64,000 bases of DNA from Delia radicum (lineage: Eukaryota > Arthropoda > Insecta > Diptera > Anthomyiidae). Every line of letters begins with the position of its first letter. Position 1 is the stretch's first letter. The notes below the pieces were generated by a model. The model made no database searches. It had not been told where the DNA came from and was given only the letters and a program-made list of their open reading frames with translations. A program made the translations under genes and the position numbers. Shown here piece by piece: positions 10,683 through 21,571 of the stretch. Location: positions 18,343,809 to 18,407,808 of the forward strand of contig CM037853.1 in NCBI GenBank assembly GCA_021234595.1, written 5' to 3'.

Positions 10683-11481
10683 ATGTGATAAAGCATAGCA
10701 AAAACTTGCAGTTATTTGTAATTGCATAGTTTGTAATGCATTTTTTTTTAACTCTTTGTATCTCCAGAAAGATTTTTTAAAAGCAAAAGTCAACATTAAA
10801 TGCTTCTATTCATGAACTTTTATCAAAACAAAAGGTGCAATAGAAATGTCACAATGAAAAAAAAATTGGCTTGTTCGACTTTATATTCGAATATCTCGCA
10901 ATGGGTTATGAATAAATGTAAAATTTGTTTACGTTAGTTAAATTTGATTGTTTTCCTATGAAAATATGTTTAAACAAATTGGATTCAAGAACTTTTGGTT
11001 TTTTGGTATTGGTAGACCTTTCGGTGGCCCAGTTGTTATTAAAGAAAAAAAAAAAAAAATTAGAAAAATAATATTTCGAGTTTGTATTTGGAGCCACTCC
11101 TATCGGCTCTATGAAACAAGACCCCAATAAAATAAGTCCCCAAACCAAAAATGAAATAAGGCCCCAAAAATTTCTAATTAAAAAAGTTGGGGTCTTATTT
11201 CATTTTTTGGGGCTTTATTTCATTTTTTTTTGGGACTTTATTTCATACCCAGCAAAATAAAGTGGAAGTAGTGCTTTAAGAACCTCTTTAACTTGACTTC
11301 CAAAGCATTAGCATACGCACATTTTTCACTTTAATAGAAGTTATTGTTAACAACTGCCAAAAATGGTAAATTAAAGTTATTTTCAACAGCATTTGCATCA
11401 CCATATAAATTAATTGGTATCTAAATTAATAACATCATAAGAAGTACTTTTTTATAAGTTCATATATATATTTTTTTATAT

Positions 11482-11550
11482 GGAGGTTGAGGTGGTAAGT
11501 GGTTGGATTTGCAATCAGAAGGTCGCGAGTTCAATTCCGGGACGGGGAGA
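11482..11550 (+). repeat. tRNA-like module 1 in the CCCAG element
   Basis: GGTTGAGGTGGTAAGTGG (A-box-like), a TTTGCAA loop (GCA anticodon, Cys-like) and GTCGCGAGTTCAATTCC (B-box-like) occur in tRNA order and spacing, followed 3-4 bases later by a long T run. The acceptor stem is poor, so it is a relic or a promoter module, not a working tRNA gene. Confidence 0.5.
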
Positions 11551-12642
11551 TAATTTTTTTTTTATTTTTTTTTAATTCTAATTAATTTTTTTAGTATTTT
11601 TTTATTTAATTTGGCTTTTCTGAGTATTTTAAGAGAATTAAGTAATTTAAAAACTACCAAATAATTAACATCTTGACTGTAATCATAAAGAATTAAATAA
11701 AATTAAATTAAATTAAATTAGAAAATTGTTATCCAGAGTGGACAAATAATTATTTGATAAAAATCTATTTTTTGTATTTGCGATGAAACTTTTTGTAAAA
11801 CTTATTTAAAAAAAAAACCTAAGGTTTAATATTTTTTATTGTTATGTTGATAAGAAAATGCAAAGATGTATTTCACTGCTAAAAATTATTTTATCGAATG
11901 TTTCATATTTGTTTCAAGATATACTTTTCAGGTGTGCCTCAATTGAAACGTGTGCAATATTCAAAAAAAAAAAAAAAATTAGGTAAAAAAATTTAATTTT
12001 GGCTTCAAAAATCTAGTTGAGTTTTTAATTATATTGTTTCGGATCGCAAAAAATTAGCAAAACCAAAAAATATCGAAGCTCAATTTTGAAAGCTAGTTTA
12101 TTAATAATAATAATTAATTAGTAAATTAATTAAAACCTTTTACTTAATTTAAATATATCACTTTAATTTACCTATAGAATTTTTACCGACCTCTTTCTTC
12201 AAATCTTTAGAAAAAAATACGGGAAACATTAAAAGATCTTACGTTCCAAGGCACAATCGTTTCATTGCAGGCCACTTTTTCCGATCTGTAGTTAAACTAC
12301 TTCTCCAATATTTTTTTTCTCATTGTCATTATCTTATAAAAGACACTTCTCGTCAAATTAATTATTAAAAAAATATTTTAAAATATGCAATGATTTCAAA
12401 ATTGTTAAATGAGCATTTTTATTATTTCTTAATATTTTTTTTAACATCATCAAAACTTAAAAATATTTTAAAAATAATTTATATCTCAGTGATACGAAAT
12501 CAAATAATAAAAATATTTTAAAAATCATTATTTTATCTTTTTTATTATATATTTGCGTAGCATATTTTTCTTGTTTTCATAAAAATATATCAATATTTTC
12601 AACTTAAGTTCGTTTTAAGTTTGTTGTACTGCATAAGTAACT

Positions 12643-12722
12643 TTGGTGCAAATGGTAGCGCGGTCTACTTTAATACAGCAGACCGTAACTCAGATTCGTG
12701 TGTTCAATACTCGTTGGCACCA
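12643..12722 (+). repeat. tRNA-like module 2 in the CCCAG element
   Basis: GGTGCAA at the start can pair with TTGGCACC at the end; TGGTAGCGCGGTC gives a D-arm/A-box, GGTCT...AGACC an anticodon stem with an enlarged loop, and GTGTTCAATAC a T-loop. An AAAAGAA then T8 run follows. Degenerate tRNA-derived sequence. Confidence 0.5.
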
Positions 12723-13225
12723 AAAGAATTTTTTTTTTAATATTTAAAGTTACGTCCCTAAAGTATGCTGCACATTTTTATTAAATAAAAATGTTAATGT
12801 ATATTTGAAAAAGACCTTCCATGAACTATTGAAAAATAGCATCCATGCACTGTTTAAAATGCTATTAAAGAAGTTATATATTCACTCCATCCGCCCAATG
12901 ACACGACAATGTTAAAATCATTAATGATTCACCTAAATTTGCACCACATCCGACTCAGTAGATGTGGTGTTTTTACTACTTCTTCCTCAGCTCTTATTTT
13001 GCTGGGTAATGAAATAAGGCCCCAATATGAGAAATGAAATAAGTCCCCAAATAATATTTTGGGGTGTTATTTCATTTTCTTAAAAAGCACAATTTTTAAG
13101 TAATATAAGCAAATAACCCTTATAATTACTGCATGAATTATCAAGTTATTAATGTAAATAGTTATTTGCTATTAGTAAGTGAGATTATACCGTGTAGTAA
13201 TTTTGAAGTTTCTTTTATGTTGCAC

Positions 13226-13466
13226 GCAGAAAAAAACTTTATTTCGCGAAGCCGCCTGCCGCGTTCTACGGAGGAAAAACTCCTAAGATCGGCCGAAGGC
13301 CGCCACCTAGAAGAACTTGTTTTTCAAATCAGATGTCGAATCCGTTGAAATCTTATATTTTTAAGACATCAAGTAATTCATAAAAACAAGTTTTTCTGTG
13401 TGCTCTTAGGGGTTTTTTTCTCCGTAGAACGCGGCAGGCGGCTTCGCGAAATAAAGTTTTTTCTGC
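13226..13466. mobile_element. GC-rich foldback MITE, 53-bp inverted repeats
   Basis: The left arm begins GCAGAAAAAAACTTTATTTC and the right arm is its near-perfect inverse. Both include CGCGAAGCCGCCTGCCGCGT, strikingly GC-rich for this DNA. Length about 241 bp with no gene. No clear TSD is visible because the edges are themselves palindromic. Confidence 0.85.
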
Positions 13467-13929
13467 CTGCGATTATACGATTTATAAATTTAGTTTTATT
13501 TTGTGATATACTACTAAAAAATATTAAAAAAAACTGTATTGATATACTAAATATTATTAATCTTTTTATTTTAAAAAGGCTGAAAAAAAAATCGAGCGAT
13601 TTTTTTTTCAGCCTTTTTACTATGTATTAATTAGGAATAAAGAAATATTTTAAAGTAATATATAATTTTGATTTTTTTTTAATTGGGGCCTTATTTCATT
13701 TTCGAAATGGGGCTTTACCGTATTATGAAATAAAGCCTCAAAATTGCGGTGTTCATTTTATTTTGGGGTTTCGTTTCATTTGGTTGGGGGTTTATTTAAT
13801 TTTTTTTTGGGGTATTGCTTCATAATAAAATAAAGCCCCAAAAAATGGGGGTTATTTCATTTTTGGTTTGGGGACTTATTTCATTGGGGTCTTGCTTCAT
13901 AGAGCCACTCCTGTCAGGGAAATAGCTTA

Positions 13930-14370
13930 TTATGTGAAAAATTTAAGAAAATATTAATGTTTTCATCAAAGTTTGCACAATTTTCGCAAAAGTATCACTT
14001 AGATTTATTAAGAATATAAATATCTTTACTGTTATTTAAAAAATCTTTAACCCTTAGTTGACTGGAGACAAAAAAGACCCATGAAACTTAATTTTAATTA
14101 TGACTACAAGATTGAAAGTTTTTAAATTGATAATAAAAATAATTATTATATATAACTTGATCCATATAGGGTAAATGTTTACATTTTTTCACTAAAATAG
14201 ACCCACTAGGAAATTTTCAGAATAACACCTCCCATAAATTTCAGAAAAATATCACTTAAGTTTTATAAGACTATAATTGTACTTACTTTTATTCAAAAAA
14301 TATTTAACCTTTAGTGGCCGCGGTACAAAAAAGACCCATGAAACTAAATTCAAATAATGCCATCTATAAC
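13930..14370. repeat. Diverged tandem duplication, about 240-bp period
   Basis: Two blocks share TATCACTTA(G/A)(A/G)TTTTAT, TTTAACC(C/T)TTAGT and AAAAAAGACCCATGAAACT (near 13988-14084 and 14247-14345). The copies are clearly diverged, so the duplication is old. No coding content is recognised. Confidence 0.65.
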
Positions 14371-14792
14371 TTCTTTTTTTTATTAATTTAATTAACTGAA
14401 ATTTGGTACATTAGCTAATTATGTACTTTCTTATCTGGCACCTTAATTTGGGTGCAACAAAACCAGGGATTGACCAAGGACATGCCATCTAAACATAAAA
14501 TGTATTGAATATGCACTTAAATCGCTTACAATTTGTCTGGTATTTGGGAGAAATATTTATAAATATTGCCTAATGGGTGATATCAACGCATTCAGAAGTG
14601 AAAAAGTATGAACTTTTTTTAGATTTTCTTACATTTTTATATAAAACTTTTTTTTATTATTTGGACCTAGTTCGGTATAAACTGTTGGCGATAAAAAATA
14701 ACAAGGCGTTTTAGGATGAAATTCACGCACTGACTACGAAAAAGACACTTAAAGTTTTGTAGGGTTGAGGGATTTTTTTATAGAGTTGCCAC

Positions 14793-14985
14793 ATTGTTTT
14801 TTTTTTTTTTTATTAATTAATAATCATATAATTACAAATTATATACTATTACCTTAACAGAGCACTTGCTACTATGGCATTCGGCGCGTTGAAGCGAAAA
14901 CAGACCAGTGCCTCTGGTGGGAATCGAACCCACGACCCCCGCACTGATAAGCCAGCACGCTACCTACTAGCCTACCGGGGCGCAC
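14793..14985 (-). mobile_element. tRNA-derived SINE (type A), copy 2
   Basis: The minus-strand head contains a perfect B box GGTTCGATTCC; the body and TAATTAATA tail are as in copy 1. A 9-bp direct repeat AGTTGCCAC lies at 14784-14792 and 14986-14994. Just beyond the head the word CGGGGCGCACAG is partly repeated, perhaps a local slippage. Confidence 0.9.
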
Positions 14986-15165
14986 AGTTGCCACGGGGCG
15001 CACAGCTGCAACCATACACAAAATTAGGTTACAATTTTGATCTAATCGCAAGATTTTTACTTTCCCCATACCCAATTTTTAAAACTGATTTTCGACAAAC
15101 ATAATGCAATTTTTACAAAATTTAGGCAAAGTTTTTAGATTTACAACAAAATTCGACCCGAAAAT

Positions 15166-15192
15166 CATGTATCACACTTAGTGTGATACATG
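15166..15192. repeat. Perfect hairpin, 12-bp arms
   Basis: CATGTATCACAC, loop TTA, GTGTGATACATG. Isolated; function unknown. Confidence 0.8.
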
Positions 15193-15199
15193 CTAGTGT

Positions 15200-15800
15200 A
15201 CCGGTTGAGGGTTAAAAATGTTTATAAACAAAATATTAAAAACTTACATATTTTAAAATATTTATAAACATCGTGAAACATGTCTATCTATCATATTTTT
15301 TTAAAAAAATATTTTGCATGTAAAATGTTTTAACGACCACTTAACTGTATTATAAAGTCATCCAAGTAAGTTTTTTTTATTTTTTATTTTTTATTTTTTT
15401 AACTTAAATTAGTTCAATGAAGCAGCTAATCAGGGTCAAGCATACTTGACTAAACTTTACACAATTTTGCTTTTATTTTACTATTTTTGTTATATAGTAG
15501 TTTTCGTATGATGACTATGATAAGTTTCCGTTGTTGAATGAACTTAAATAGTGGGTAAGTGGCTTTTGAACTAAAATCAATTTTCAATTAATTATATTTA
15601 AAACTTATAAATTTATAATATGACTATTAAAAATACTGCAATTCATAATAGTTTCATTAATAGTTTTTGGACTATCTTAAATATGCAATACTAAAATTAG
15701 GGTAGTTGCTTGAAAAAAACCACCCAAGCTTTAGATTTAGTTTTAACTTTTTCGAGCTAACCGGTATTAGGGTTAGTATTTCGAAATTTTAGGATAATTG
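15200..15800. other. AT-rich non-coding stretch
   Basis: Poly-T and TTTTTATTTTTT runs; no recognised gene or element end. Confidence 0.35.
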
Positions 15801-15803
15801 AAT

Positions 15804-15900
15804 TAGAATAGCCCTTAACAACCCCCCCCCCCCCCCCCCATCAGTTTTATGATAAATGGTTTCAAATGGAAGAAATCGATTTTTCTTAATGTTAACCCGT
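15804..15900. mobile_element. Fragment of the TAGGGTGTCCC hAT-like family with an expanded C run
   Basis: TAGAATAGCCCTTAACAACC, then an 18-C run (15822-15839), then ATCAGTTTTATGATAAATGG and AAATGGAAGAAATCGATTTT. In sister copies the C run corresponds to ACACCCTCCAG or ACGCCCGCCAG, so a short C-rich segment seems to have grown into a poly-C tract. No right end is found. Confidence 0.55.
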
Positions 15901-16457
15901 GCCGAACTTCATCCGAAAATGTGCAATTTTTGAAAATTTATTTCTTATGCCATTTAATTATTTAACCCTTTACTGCATGAAGTTCGGGTTAATTTCGTGA
16001 GTGTAGTTTAAAACTTATAAGCGATCAAAGTTAAAAACACTATATGGGAGTAAAAAGTCGCTCGTTTTTTTTTACAGATAAAAAATTTTTTTCTACAGAT
16101 AAAAAATTTGAATGTGAGTACAAGGACATATATTTAAAGGAAAAGACAAAAATTTATCGATTCTGGTCAAAAAATTTCAAATCGATACAAACTTGGTTGT
16201 AAAAATATGAAAATATAATACTGGGTCAAAATTACCCATACAAAACAGCTGAATTTAAAAAAAATTGTCGCCTAAAAAAAATTTTATTTACTTTTAATAG
16301 TTTTTTTTTTTGCATAATTAGAATATATTTGACGTTTCTTCAGCTTATTAGTTAGTTAGCTTATTAGTTAGTTTGGCCTATACCCCAAAAAGTCGAATTC
16401 AAGAAAAACGATGAAGAAGGTTTACACTAATTTTTCTTAAAATCTACATGATAAATA
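15900..16457. other. Non-coding stretch
   Basis: A short tandem of AGCTTATTAGTTAGT lies near 16340-16372. Nothing else is recognised. Confidence 0.35.
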
Positions 16458-17020
16458 CAGGGTGTCTGGTAGCAGATTTATATTTTCAAACTTAAATAAA
16501 AAACGTAATAGTTGACACAAAGTTTTATTAAGAGCATTGAAAGATAGAATGAAAATGCGGATTTTATTTTTTAAGAGTATGTCATCCAGATGTCTTCCGT
16601 CAAGTTGAACACACTGTTCAAAACGGAGACTTGTGTTTTGCGCCACACCCTGCAGTAAACTTGGTTCAATTGAGCTGAATCCTCGACGAATATTTTCCTT
16701 TAAAGCCACAAGAGATTGGGGTTTGTCATTATAAACCCTCTCTTTGAGGTAGCCCCATAAAAAAAATCCATGGGATCCACTGGGTCCATCACGTATTCGC
16801 CGAATACCGAACAAAATTGTCGACGAGCAATTACGTAAGAATCATTACTCTTAAAAAATGCCTCCACGGCGAACCCGAGATGCTCACTCGAACACTGCGA
16901 CATCGTGACTGACAAATCCGCACAATCGATAATTCCAACGGCGCCACCCTCCCTCCGCACCGTCTAGAACTTTTTGAAATAATCGTATTTAGAAATATAA
17001 ATTTGCCACCAGACACCCAG
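16458..17020 (-). mobile_element. 563-bp mariner deletion derivative
   Basis: CAGGGTGTCTGGTAGCAGAT on the left and its inverse on the right (CCAGACACCCAG edge), with TA on both sides (16456-16457, 17021-17022). It holds only the two ends of a transposase gene on the minus strand. Confidence 0.9.
16490..16922 (-). pseudogene. Mariner-type transposase, middle deleted
   Basis: The N-terminal piece (LSVTMSQCSSEHLGFAVEAF, then FKSNDSYVIARRQFCSVFG) is the first HTH of a mariner-like transposase. It is fused by an internal deletion to a C-terminal piece in another frame (HGFFLWGYLKERVYNDKPQS, then LVALKENIRRGFSSIEPSLL, ending RHLDDIL), which follows the third catalytic position in this group (normally SLTPLDFFLWGYLK). 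All three catalytic residues are gone. This is a different subfamily from the relics at 3169, 25703 and 29620. Confidence 0.85.
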
Positions 17021-17021
17021 T

Positions 17022-17639
17022 ATTTGTTTTTTCCATTTATTGCGGCATATTCAGAATCACAATAATGAAGTATTTTTTTTTTTTAATTTTTATATAAAAA
17101 ATTTACTCCATGTGCCAAACAGAGGTGTATACATCAGACCAATGTTTATTAAACGTTAAAATTGCGGATATAATGCAAAATCGATTCTGAATATCTCAGA
17201 CATAATACAAGATATCGAGAAACTGAATTCGGAATTAGAAACAAGATATTTGCAGCATATACATATAATCCATTTCTAACTTAATTTTATCAAAAATGGT
17301 TAGTGGGTTAAAGCTGACGATTTACTCTATACGAATTGTCTAAAGTATATAATTTTAACTTTGTTTTTTGAAATTGGATCATTTTGATCCAAGCATTTTA
17401 AATGCTTCGAATAAATTTAAAGCACTTAATTTTGTTGGAAAAATCTACTATGTTAATTCTACTATGTTTATTCTAATGTTTCATGAAAATAAATGAACTT
17501 CTAAGTCTTATCACAACTACGTTCTCTTGTATCAAAAGTTTTGAGGTCCCACGTTGAGCGCCTGACTGAGTACAAGTTTACTCATTAAGTAATATTTTTC
17601 TAACGAAATTATTATAGAAGCAGTTTGAAAGTCATAGCA
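17022..17639. other. Non-coding, AT-rich
   Basis: No recognised feature up to the Jockey LINE 3' region. The last ~40 bases may be LINE 3' untranslated sequence. Confidence 0.35.
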
Positions 17640-19412
17640 CACTTGCTACACTTTATAGTTGATAAATTGCATTTATTGTCTAGCCAAGTTCATGGTAATG
17701 AACCTATGGAGTCTTCGACCTGTAGCCTGAGCTTCGTATATGTTGTTGAGATCCAAATTTGTGTGGTGCTGAATGTTTCTTGCGTGTTTTTGTGCTTGGA
17801 TTCTAATTTCTTCTCTGACAGTGTTTACCTTAAGATCCTTGTGAAGGTCCTCATTGCGTACATACCATGGAGCGTTAGTAATTGTGCGTAAGAACTTGTT
17901 TTGAATAGTTTGAATAAGTTGAATGTAGCTTCTCTTGGTACAGCCCCAAAGCTGGCATCCATTCGTCTAAATAGTTTTGATAACTTGATTATAAACCAGT
18001 AATTTGTTGAATATGGACAGTAGGGTGATAACTTTTTTTGAACAACATTCTCCCCAGGGGTTTTCTAATGGCAAATATTGTATTAATGATAAAAAAACTA
18101 TTTCAGTTCAATTTGGCAAAAAAACCTTACGCACCGACAGCGATTTCTAAAATGCCTTTAATATATTAATATGTGAAAACAGATTTTTTTTTATATAAAA
18201 AACTGCAAAAAAATAGCGGAAATTAAAAGCAAATTTGGAAGAAAACTATTCCATTGACTCGAAAATGGTCTTTACTATTGAAATCAGCATGCCTTAATTA
18301 TATAGATGTGATGGTCAGACATTAAGGCATCAAAAAAAGTTTTTTTTTAACTTTGTTTGATTCAAAACTTTAACGCGTTTGGTGCGTAGCCTTTTTTAAC
18401 GATAGCGAAAAACTAAAAACGCAGTTCTTAATATTTGTCCATGCCCTACACGATTTTGTCTGGGGAGATTTGATATTTGCAAAAAATGCAAAAAGTTATT
18501 ACCAGTTGTGAATTATGCCCAAGTAGCCAATAAAGTTGTCAATACTTTAACTTCATTTCGGTTACTTTAATTTTTACATGCTCTTTCCACTTTAATTTAG
18601 TATCCAGAGTTATGCCAAGGTACTTTGCCTTATTAAAAAAGGGACTTGGATATTGTTTATAAAAACTGGTGAATGTAGAATTTCTCTATTAGTAAAATAC
18701 ATATGGATAGTTTTACTTTCGTTTAATTTCATTCTCCATTGTTTCAGCCATAATGCAATGGCTGTAACAGACGTTTGGATTTTATTTGTTACTTCGTCTA
18801 CTGTTTTTCCATTGGTTAAAACAGCAGTATCATCCGCAAAAGTCGCTAACGTTGTCGATTGAGATGTTGGCAAGTCTCTCGTGTACAGGAGATACAAAAT
18901 TGGTCCAAGTTCGCTTCCTTGCGGTACTCCAGCTAAAATGGCTTTTATATCTGAGTATTTGACTCGTATGTTGGACTCGAAAATGTCGGTCAAGAAGATA
19001 CGATTTTAGAATTTCATAAAATTGTCTTGGTATGTCTCTTTGCAATTTATGCAGCAATCCCTTGTGCCATACTCGATCAAAGGCCTGGCCCACGTCGAGG
19101 AAAACTGCTGAACATATTTGTTTATTAATCTAATGCATTTTCTACAAGGTCTATAATTCTGTGAACTTGGGTATAGTAGAGTGATATGATCTAAAACCAA
19201 ATTGATGTTCCGGAATAAGGTTTCTTGCATTTATAATTGGCTGCATTCGCATTACCAAAAGCTTTTCAAAAATTTTTGATATTATTGGTAACAGAGATAT
19301 TGGTCTGTAGGATGTTGCGAGATTTTGTTGTTTTCCCAGTTTATTAACCATTATTATTTCGGTCACTTTCCATTGCAGAGGAACGTAGCGAAGACAGTGA
19401 ATTTGACAAGTC
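17640..19412 (-). pseudogene. Jockey-clade LINE reverse transcriptase, broken and interrupted
   Basis: Read from 19412 downward it encodes the LINE RT in several frames: SYRPISLLPIISKIFEKLL and IPEHQFGFR (fingers); GQAFDRVWHKGLLHKL (the usual Asp of DVxxAFD region); AGVPQGSELGPILYLLYTRD; the catalytic FADD in ATFADDTAVL; KLNESKT; YLGITLDTKLKWKEHV; YWLLGHNSQ. A 485-bp insertion follows, then SIFNKLLVYN, IWTNGCQLWGC, ITNAPWYVRNEDLHKDLKV and the end NLARQ-stop near 17668. Endonuclease, ORF1 and the 5' part are absent, typical of 5' truncation. Frameshifts occur around 18990 and 19150. The order and wording of motifs match Jockey elements. It would copy LINE RNA at target sites if intact. Confidence 0.9.
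18021..18505. mobile_element. Small inverted-repeat element inserted in the Jockey RT
   Basis: The LINE reading is cut between YWLLGHNSQ and SIFNKLL. The inserted DNA starts GGTGATAACTTTTTTTG and ends AAAAGTTATTACC, roughly inverted, and CTCCCCAG / CTGGGGAG form a second inverted pair inside. No gene; edges uncertain by several bases and TSD not clear. Confidence 0.6.
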
Positions 19413-19646
19413 CTATAACAAAATTAGCTTTTGAAGTTTAAATATTTTTTTAATTTACAACTTTCGTTGAGTTCTAGTTTCCATTCTCTTTTTTGGAATT
19501 GTTATTAATTCTTAATTTAAATGCACATGCTTTCGTTTTCATTAAATACACACATAGAATTATTAATTAACTTCTTCCTAAAATAAATAAACAACTAAAA
19601 CTTGCACGTGTTTGTTAAATAATTTCTTGACTTTATTATTATTGTT
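19413..19646. other. AT-rich spacer
   Basis: Nothing recognised between the LINE and the hAT element. Confidence 0.35.
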
Positions 19647-19654
19647 ATTCGTAC

Positions 19655-20030
19655 TAGTGCTGGTAAAGTAATGAGTAGTGGTTATCGAGTATTTGTCCTT
19701 TTTTTGTATACTCGATACTTTAAAGTATCTACTCGATATATTCAGAGTTGTATTTGGACCAGAAAAACAATACAAAACTGCTTCTCCGCTAAAATAATTA
19801 CCACTAAGAAAAAATCAAAGGTGCAAACTAAAAAAAACATGACTAGTTTGTAACAAGTTTAAAACATATTTTAAAAATTAAAATTTTCAATAAAAGTGAA
19901 ATTTTTAAAAAAAAAATTGTAAAAACTTAAAGCGAATTTCAAATTTAAAAACCGTTAAAAGTATCGAGCAGTATCAAATATGCAATTAAAAATATCGAGT
20001 ACTAAAAAGTAACCGAATTTACCAGCACTA
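19655..20030. mobile_element. 376-bp hAT MITE
   Basis: TAGTGCTGGTAAA and TTTACCAGCACTA ends, with the 8-bp duplication ATTCGTAC at 19647-19654 and 20031-20038. Subterminal TATCGAGTA/TACTCGATA words repeat in both arms. No coding sequence. The TSD fits the hAT preference nTnnnnAn. Confidence 0.93.
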
Positions 20031-20061
20031 ATTCGTACTCTATATTAGTCGAAGTGAAAGT

Positions 20062-20092
<31 letters not shown>

Positions 20093-20437
20093 ATACCAAT
20101 ATTGAGAGTGAATAAACATTTGTAGCACAATGATGATTGTACACAAGTAGTTTATTTTTATTATAATATTTGAAGTCATATTCAAACAACTTCCCAAGCA
20201 GAAAAATTCAATCGGCAAAGTGTTGGCAAAGCGTCGGCGACGGTCGATTATGCGTAGGCTGAACGTAGGATTAACAATCTTGACAGTATTGTCCTTAAAA
20301 ACTTAAAGCGAATTTCAAATTTAAAAACCGTTAAAAGTATCGAGCAGTATCAAATATGCAATTAAAAATATCGAGTACTAAAAAGTAACCGAATTTACCA
20401 GCACTAATTCGTACTCTATATTAGTCGAAGTGAAAGT

Positions 20438-20468
<31 letters not shown>

Positions 20469-20671
20469 ATACCAATATTGAGAGTGAATAAACATTTGTA
20501 GCACAATGATGATTGTACACAAGTAGTTTATTTTTATTATAATATTTGAAGTCATATTCAAACAACTTCCCAAGCAGAAAAATTCAATCGGCAAAGTGTT
20601 GGCAAAGCGTCGGCGACGGTCGATTATGCGTAGGCTGAACGTAGGATTAACAATCTTGACAGTATTGTCCT
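19921..20671. repeat. Perfect tandem duplication, two 375-bp units
   Basis: 19921-20295 is repeated at 20297-20671 and by eye is identical, including a 23-T run. The unit includes the last 110 bp of the hAT MITE, so the duplication happened after that insertion. Identity implies a recent event or an assembly artefact. Confidence 0.95.
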
Positions 20672-20745
20672 GTTACCTGATTAATAACAGTGGCCGACCG
20701 TTGGCTTGAGAGAACTTGCCATCGTTGGCATAACGTCGATAGTTC
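20566..20745. repeat. Interspersed repeat, GGCAAAGTGTTGGCAAAGCG family
   Basis: Matches the inverse of 44205-44370 over most of its length (CCAAGCAG, ATCGGCAAAGTGTTGGCAAA, AGCGTCGGC, AGGATTAACAAT, TGACAGTATT, AACAGTGG); a partial copy is at 21315-21435. Its first ~105 bp also exist in the upstream tandem unit. Probably a MITE; ends not resolved. Confidence 0.65.
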
Positions 20746-21111
20746 CAAAGACGTGATACTTTTAAAATACATGAAATTTAATTTAATTTTTAATTTCAAA
20801 AACACATTTAAATAGCAGCAATACAGTTTCAGTTCCAGTTCCGTCTTAGTCATTTAAATTATATTTAAAGGCGTGAAGTGTAATAAAATACAAAAAAGAT
20901 AAGAAGACAAGAATGGAGCAAAATTGATTATTAATAGGTTTTTTGTTAAAGTTCTGCCTATTATCGAGGCTCTAGCTTTTCTAAAACTTCGGGTTCTGAT
21001 GAGATCTTTAGCCAGATCGAAATACTAGTATCAACCTAGCTAATATGTTTGATTTGCTTTATTTTTGTAAATATACGGAGGTTGAAAGCTCGTTATAAAT
21101 TGAAGATAATG
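20746..21111. other. Non-coding stretch
   Basis: The segment near 20995-21085 (GATGAGATCTTTAGCCAGAT and following) recurs at about 37858-37950, so it is an interspersed repeat. No gene is seen. Confidence 0.45.
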
Positions 21112-21305
21112 CTTCTAATTGTGTGTCATATTGGTAAAAACAATATTGAAAAAAAAATTTGCGGGTGGTACTGGACAAACACAAGAATTGCTAACACAAT
21201 AGTGTTTTTCTAGTACAATATTAGTTTTTCTTTTGGTAATTTTCAGCACGGTGGGTTTTACAAAAATAGCGGTGGTTTGCCACTACTATTTTTTTTTTTG
21301 CACGG
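21112..21305 (+). repeat. About 200-bp interspersed repeat, intact reference copy
   Basis: Runs from a GTGTCATATTGGTAAAAACA word to GGTTTGCCACTACTATTTTT. Sister copies are 22012-23310 (interrupted) and 43871-44047 (inverted). It has the uninterrupted reading TTTTTCTAGTACAATATTAG, the empty site for the TACACTCA element at 22086. Confidence 0.8.
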
Positions 21306-21571
21306 TTAGCTATTTCTACAATCGGCATAGTACTGGTAAAGCGTCGGTACATGGGATAAACAATCTTGGGAGTATTGTCATGTTACCGGATTGATTACAG
21401 TGGCCAACCTTTTAGTACCACCGTTGCACGTTGGGTTGAAATGAGTCAAAAGTGAAACATAATTGATATTTTAGAATTGAATTTTTTTTTATAATATTTG
21501 GTACCGGGTGAAAATAGAGAAAATTCTACATAAATGCTAGTCAAAACCGTTCTTATAACTAAAATACTTTT

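Larger units (their letters stand above)
11248..13006. mobile_element. CCCAG-ended element nested in the 9-bp-TSD element
   Basis: CCCAGCAAAATAAAG on the left and CTCTTATTTTGCTGGG on the right are inverted, flanked by TA at 11246-11247 and 13007-13008. Removal of the element rejoins two GGGGC/TTATTTCAT repeat arms. There is no coding sequence. It carries two tRNA-like modules, listed separately. TA targets and short TIRs suggest mobilisation by a Tc1/mariner-type transposase. Confidence 0.75.
11105..13906. mobile_element. Non-autonomous element with 9-bp TSD and GGGGCCTTATTTCAT repeats
   Basis: Inverted ends GGCTCTATGAAACAAGACCC and its inverse (GGGGTCTTGCTTCATAGAGCC, one base different) are flanked by ACTCCTATC (11096-11104) and ACTCCTGTC (13907-13915), a 9-bp duplication with one mismatch. 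Both arms carry at least ten copies of a GGGGC(C/T)TTATTTCAT-type word in both orientations. A 9-bp duplication suggests the Mutator-like (MULE) group, but no transposase is present to confirm it. Two further elements are nested inside. Confidence 0.75.

Noticed and set aside
14872..15104. Two frames over the SINE at 14.9 kb
   Set aside because: They translate the tRNA-like SINE head and body; no protein meaning.
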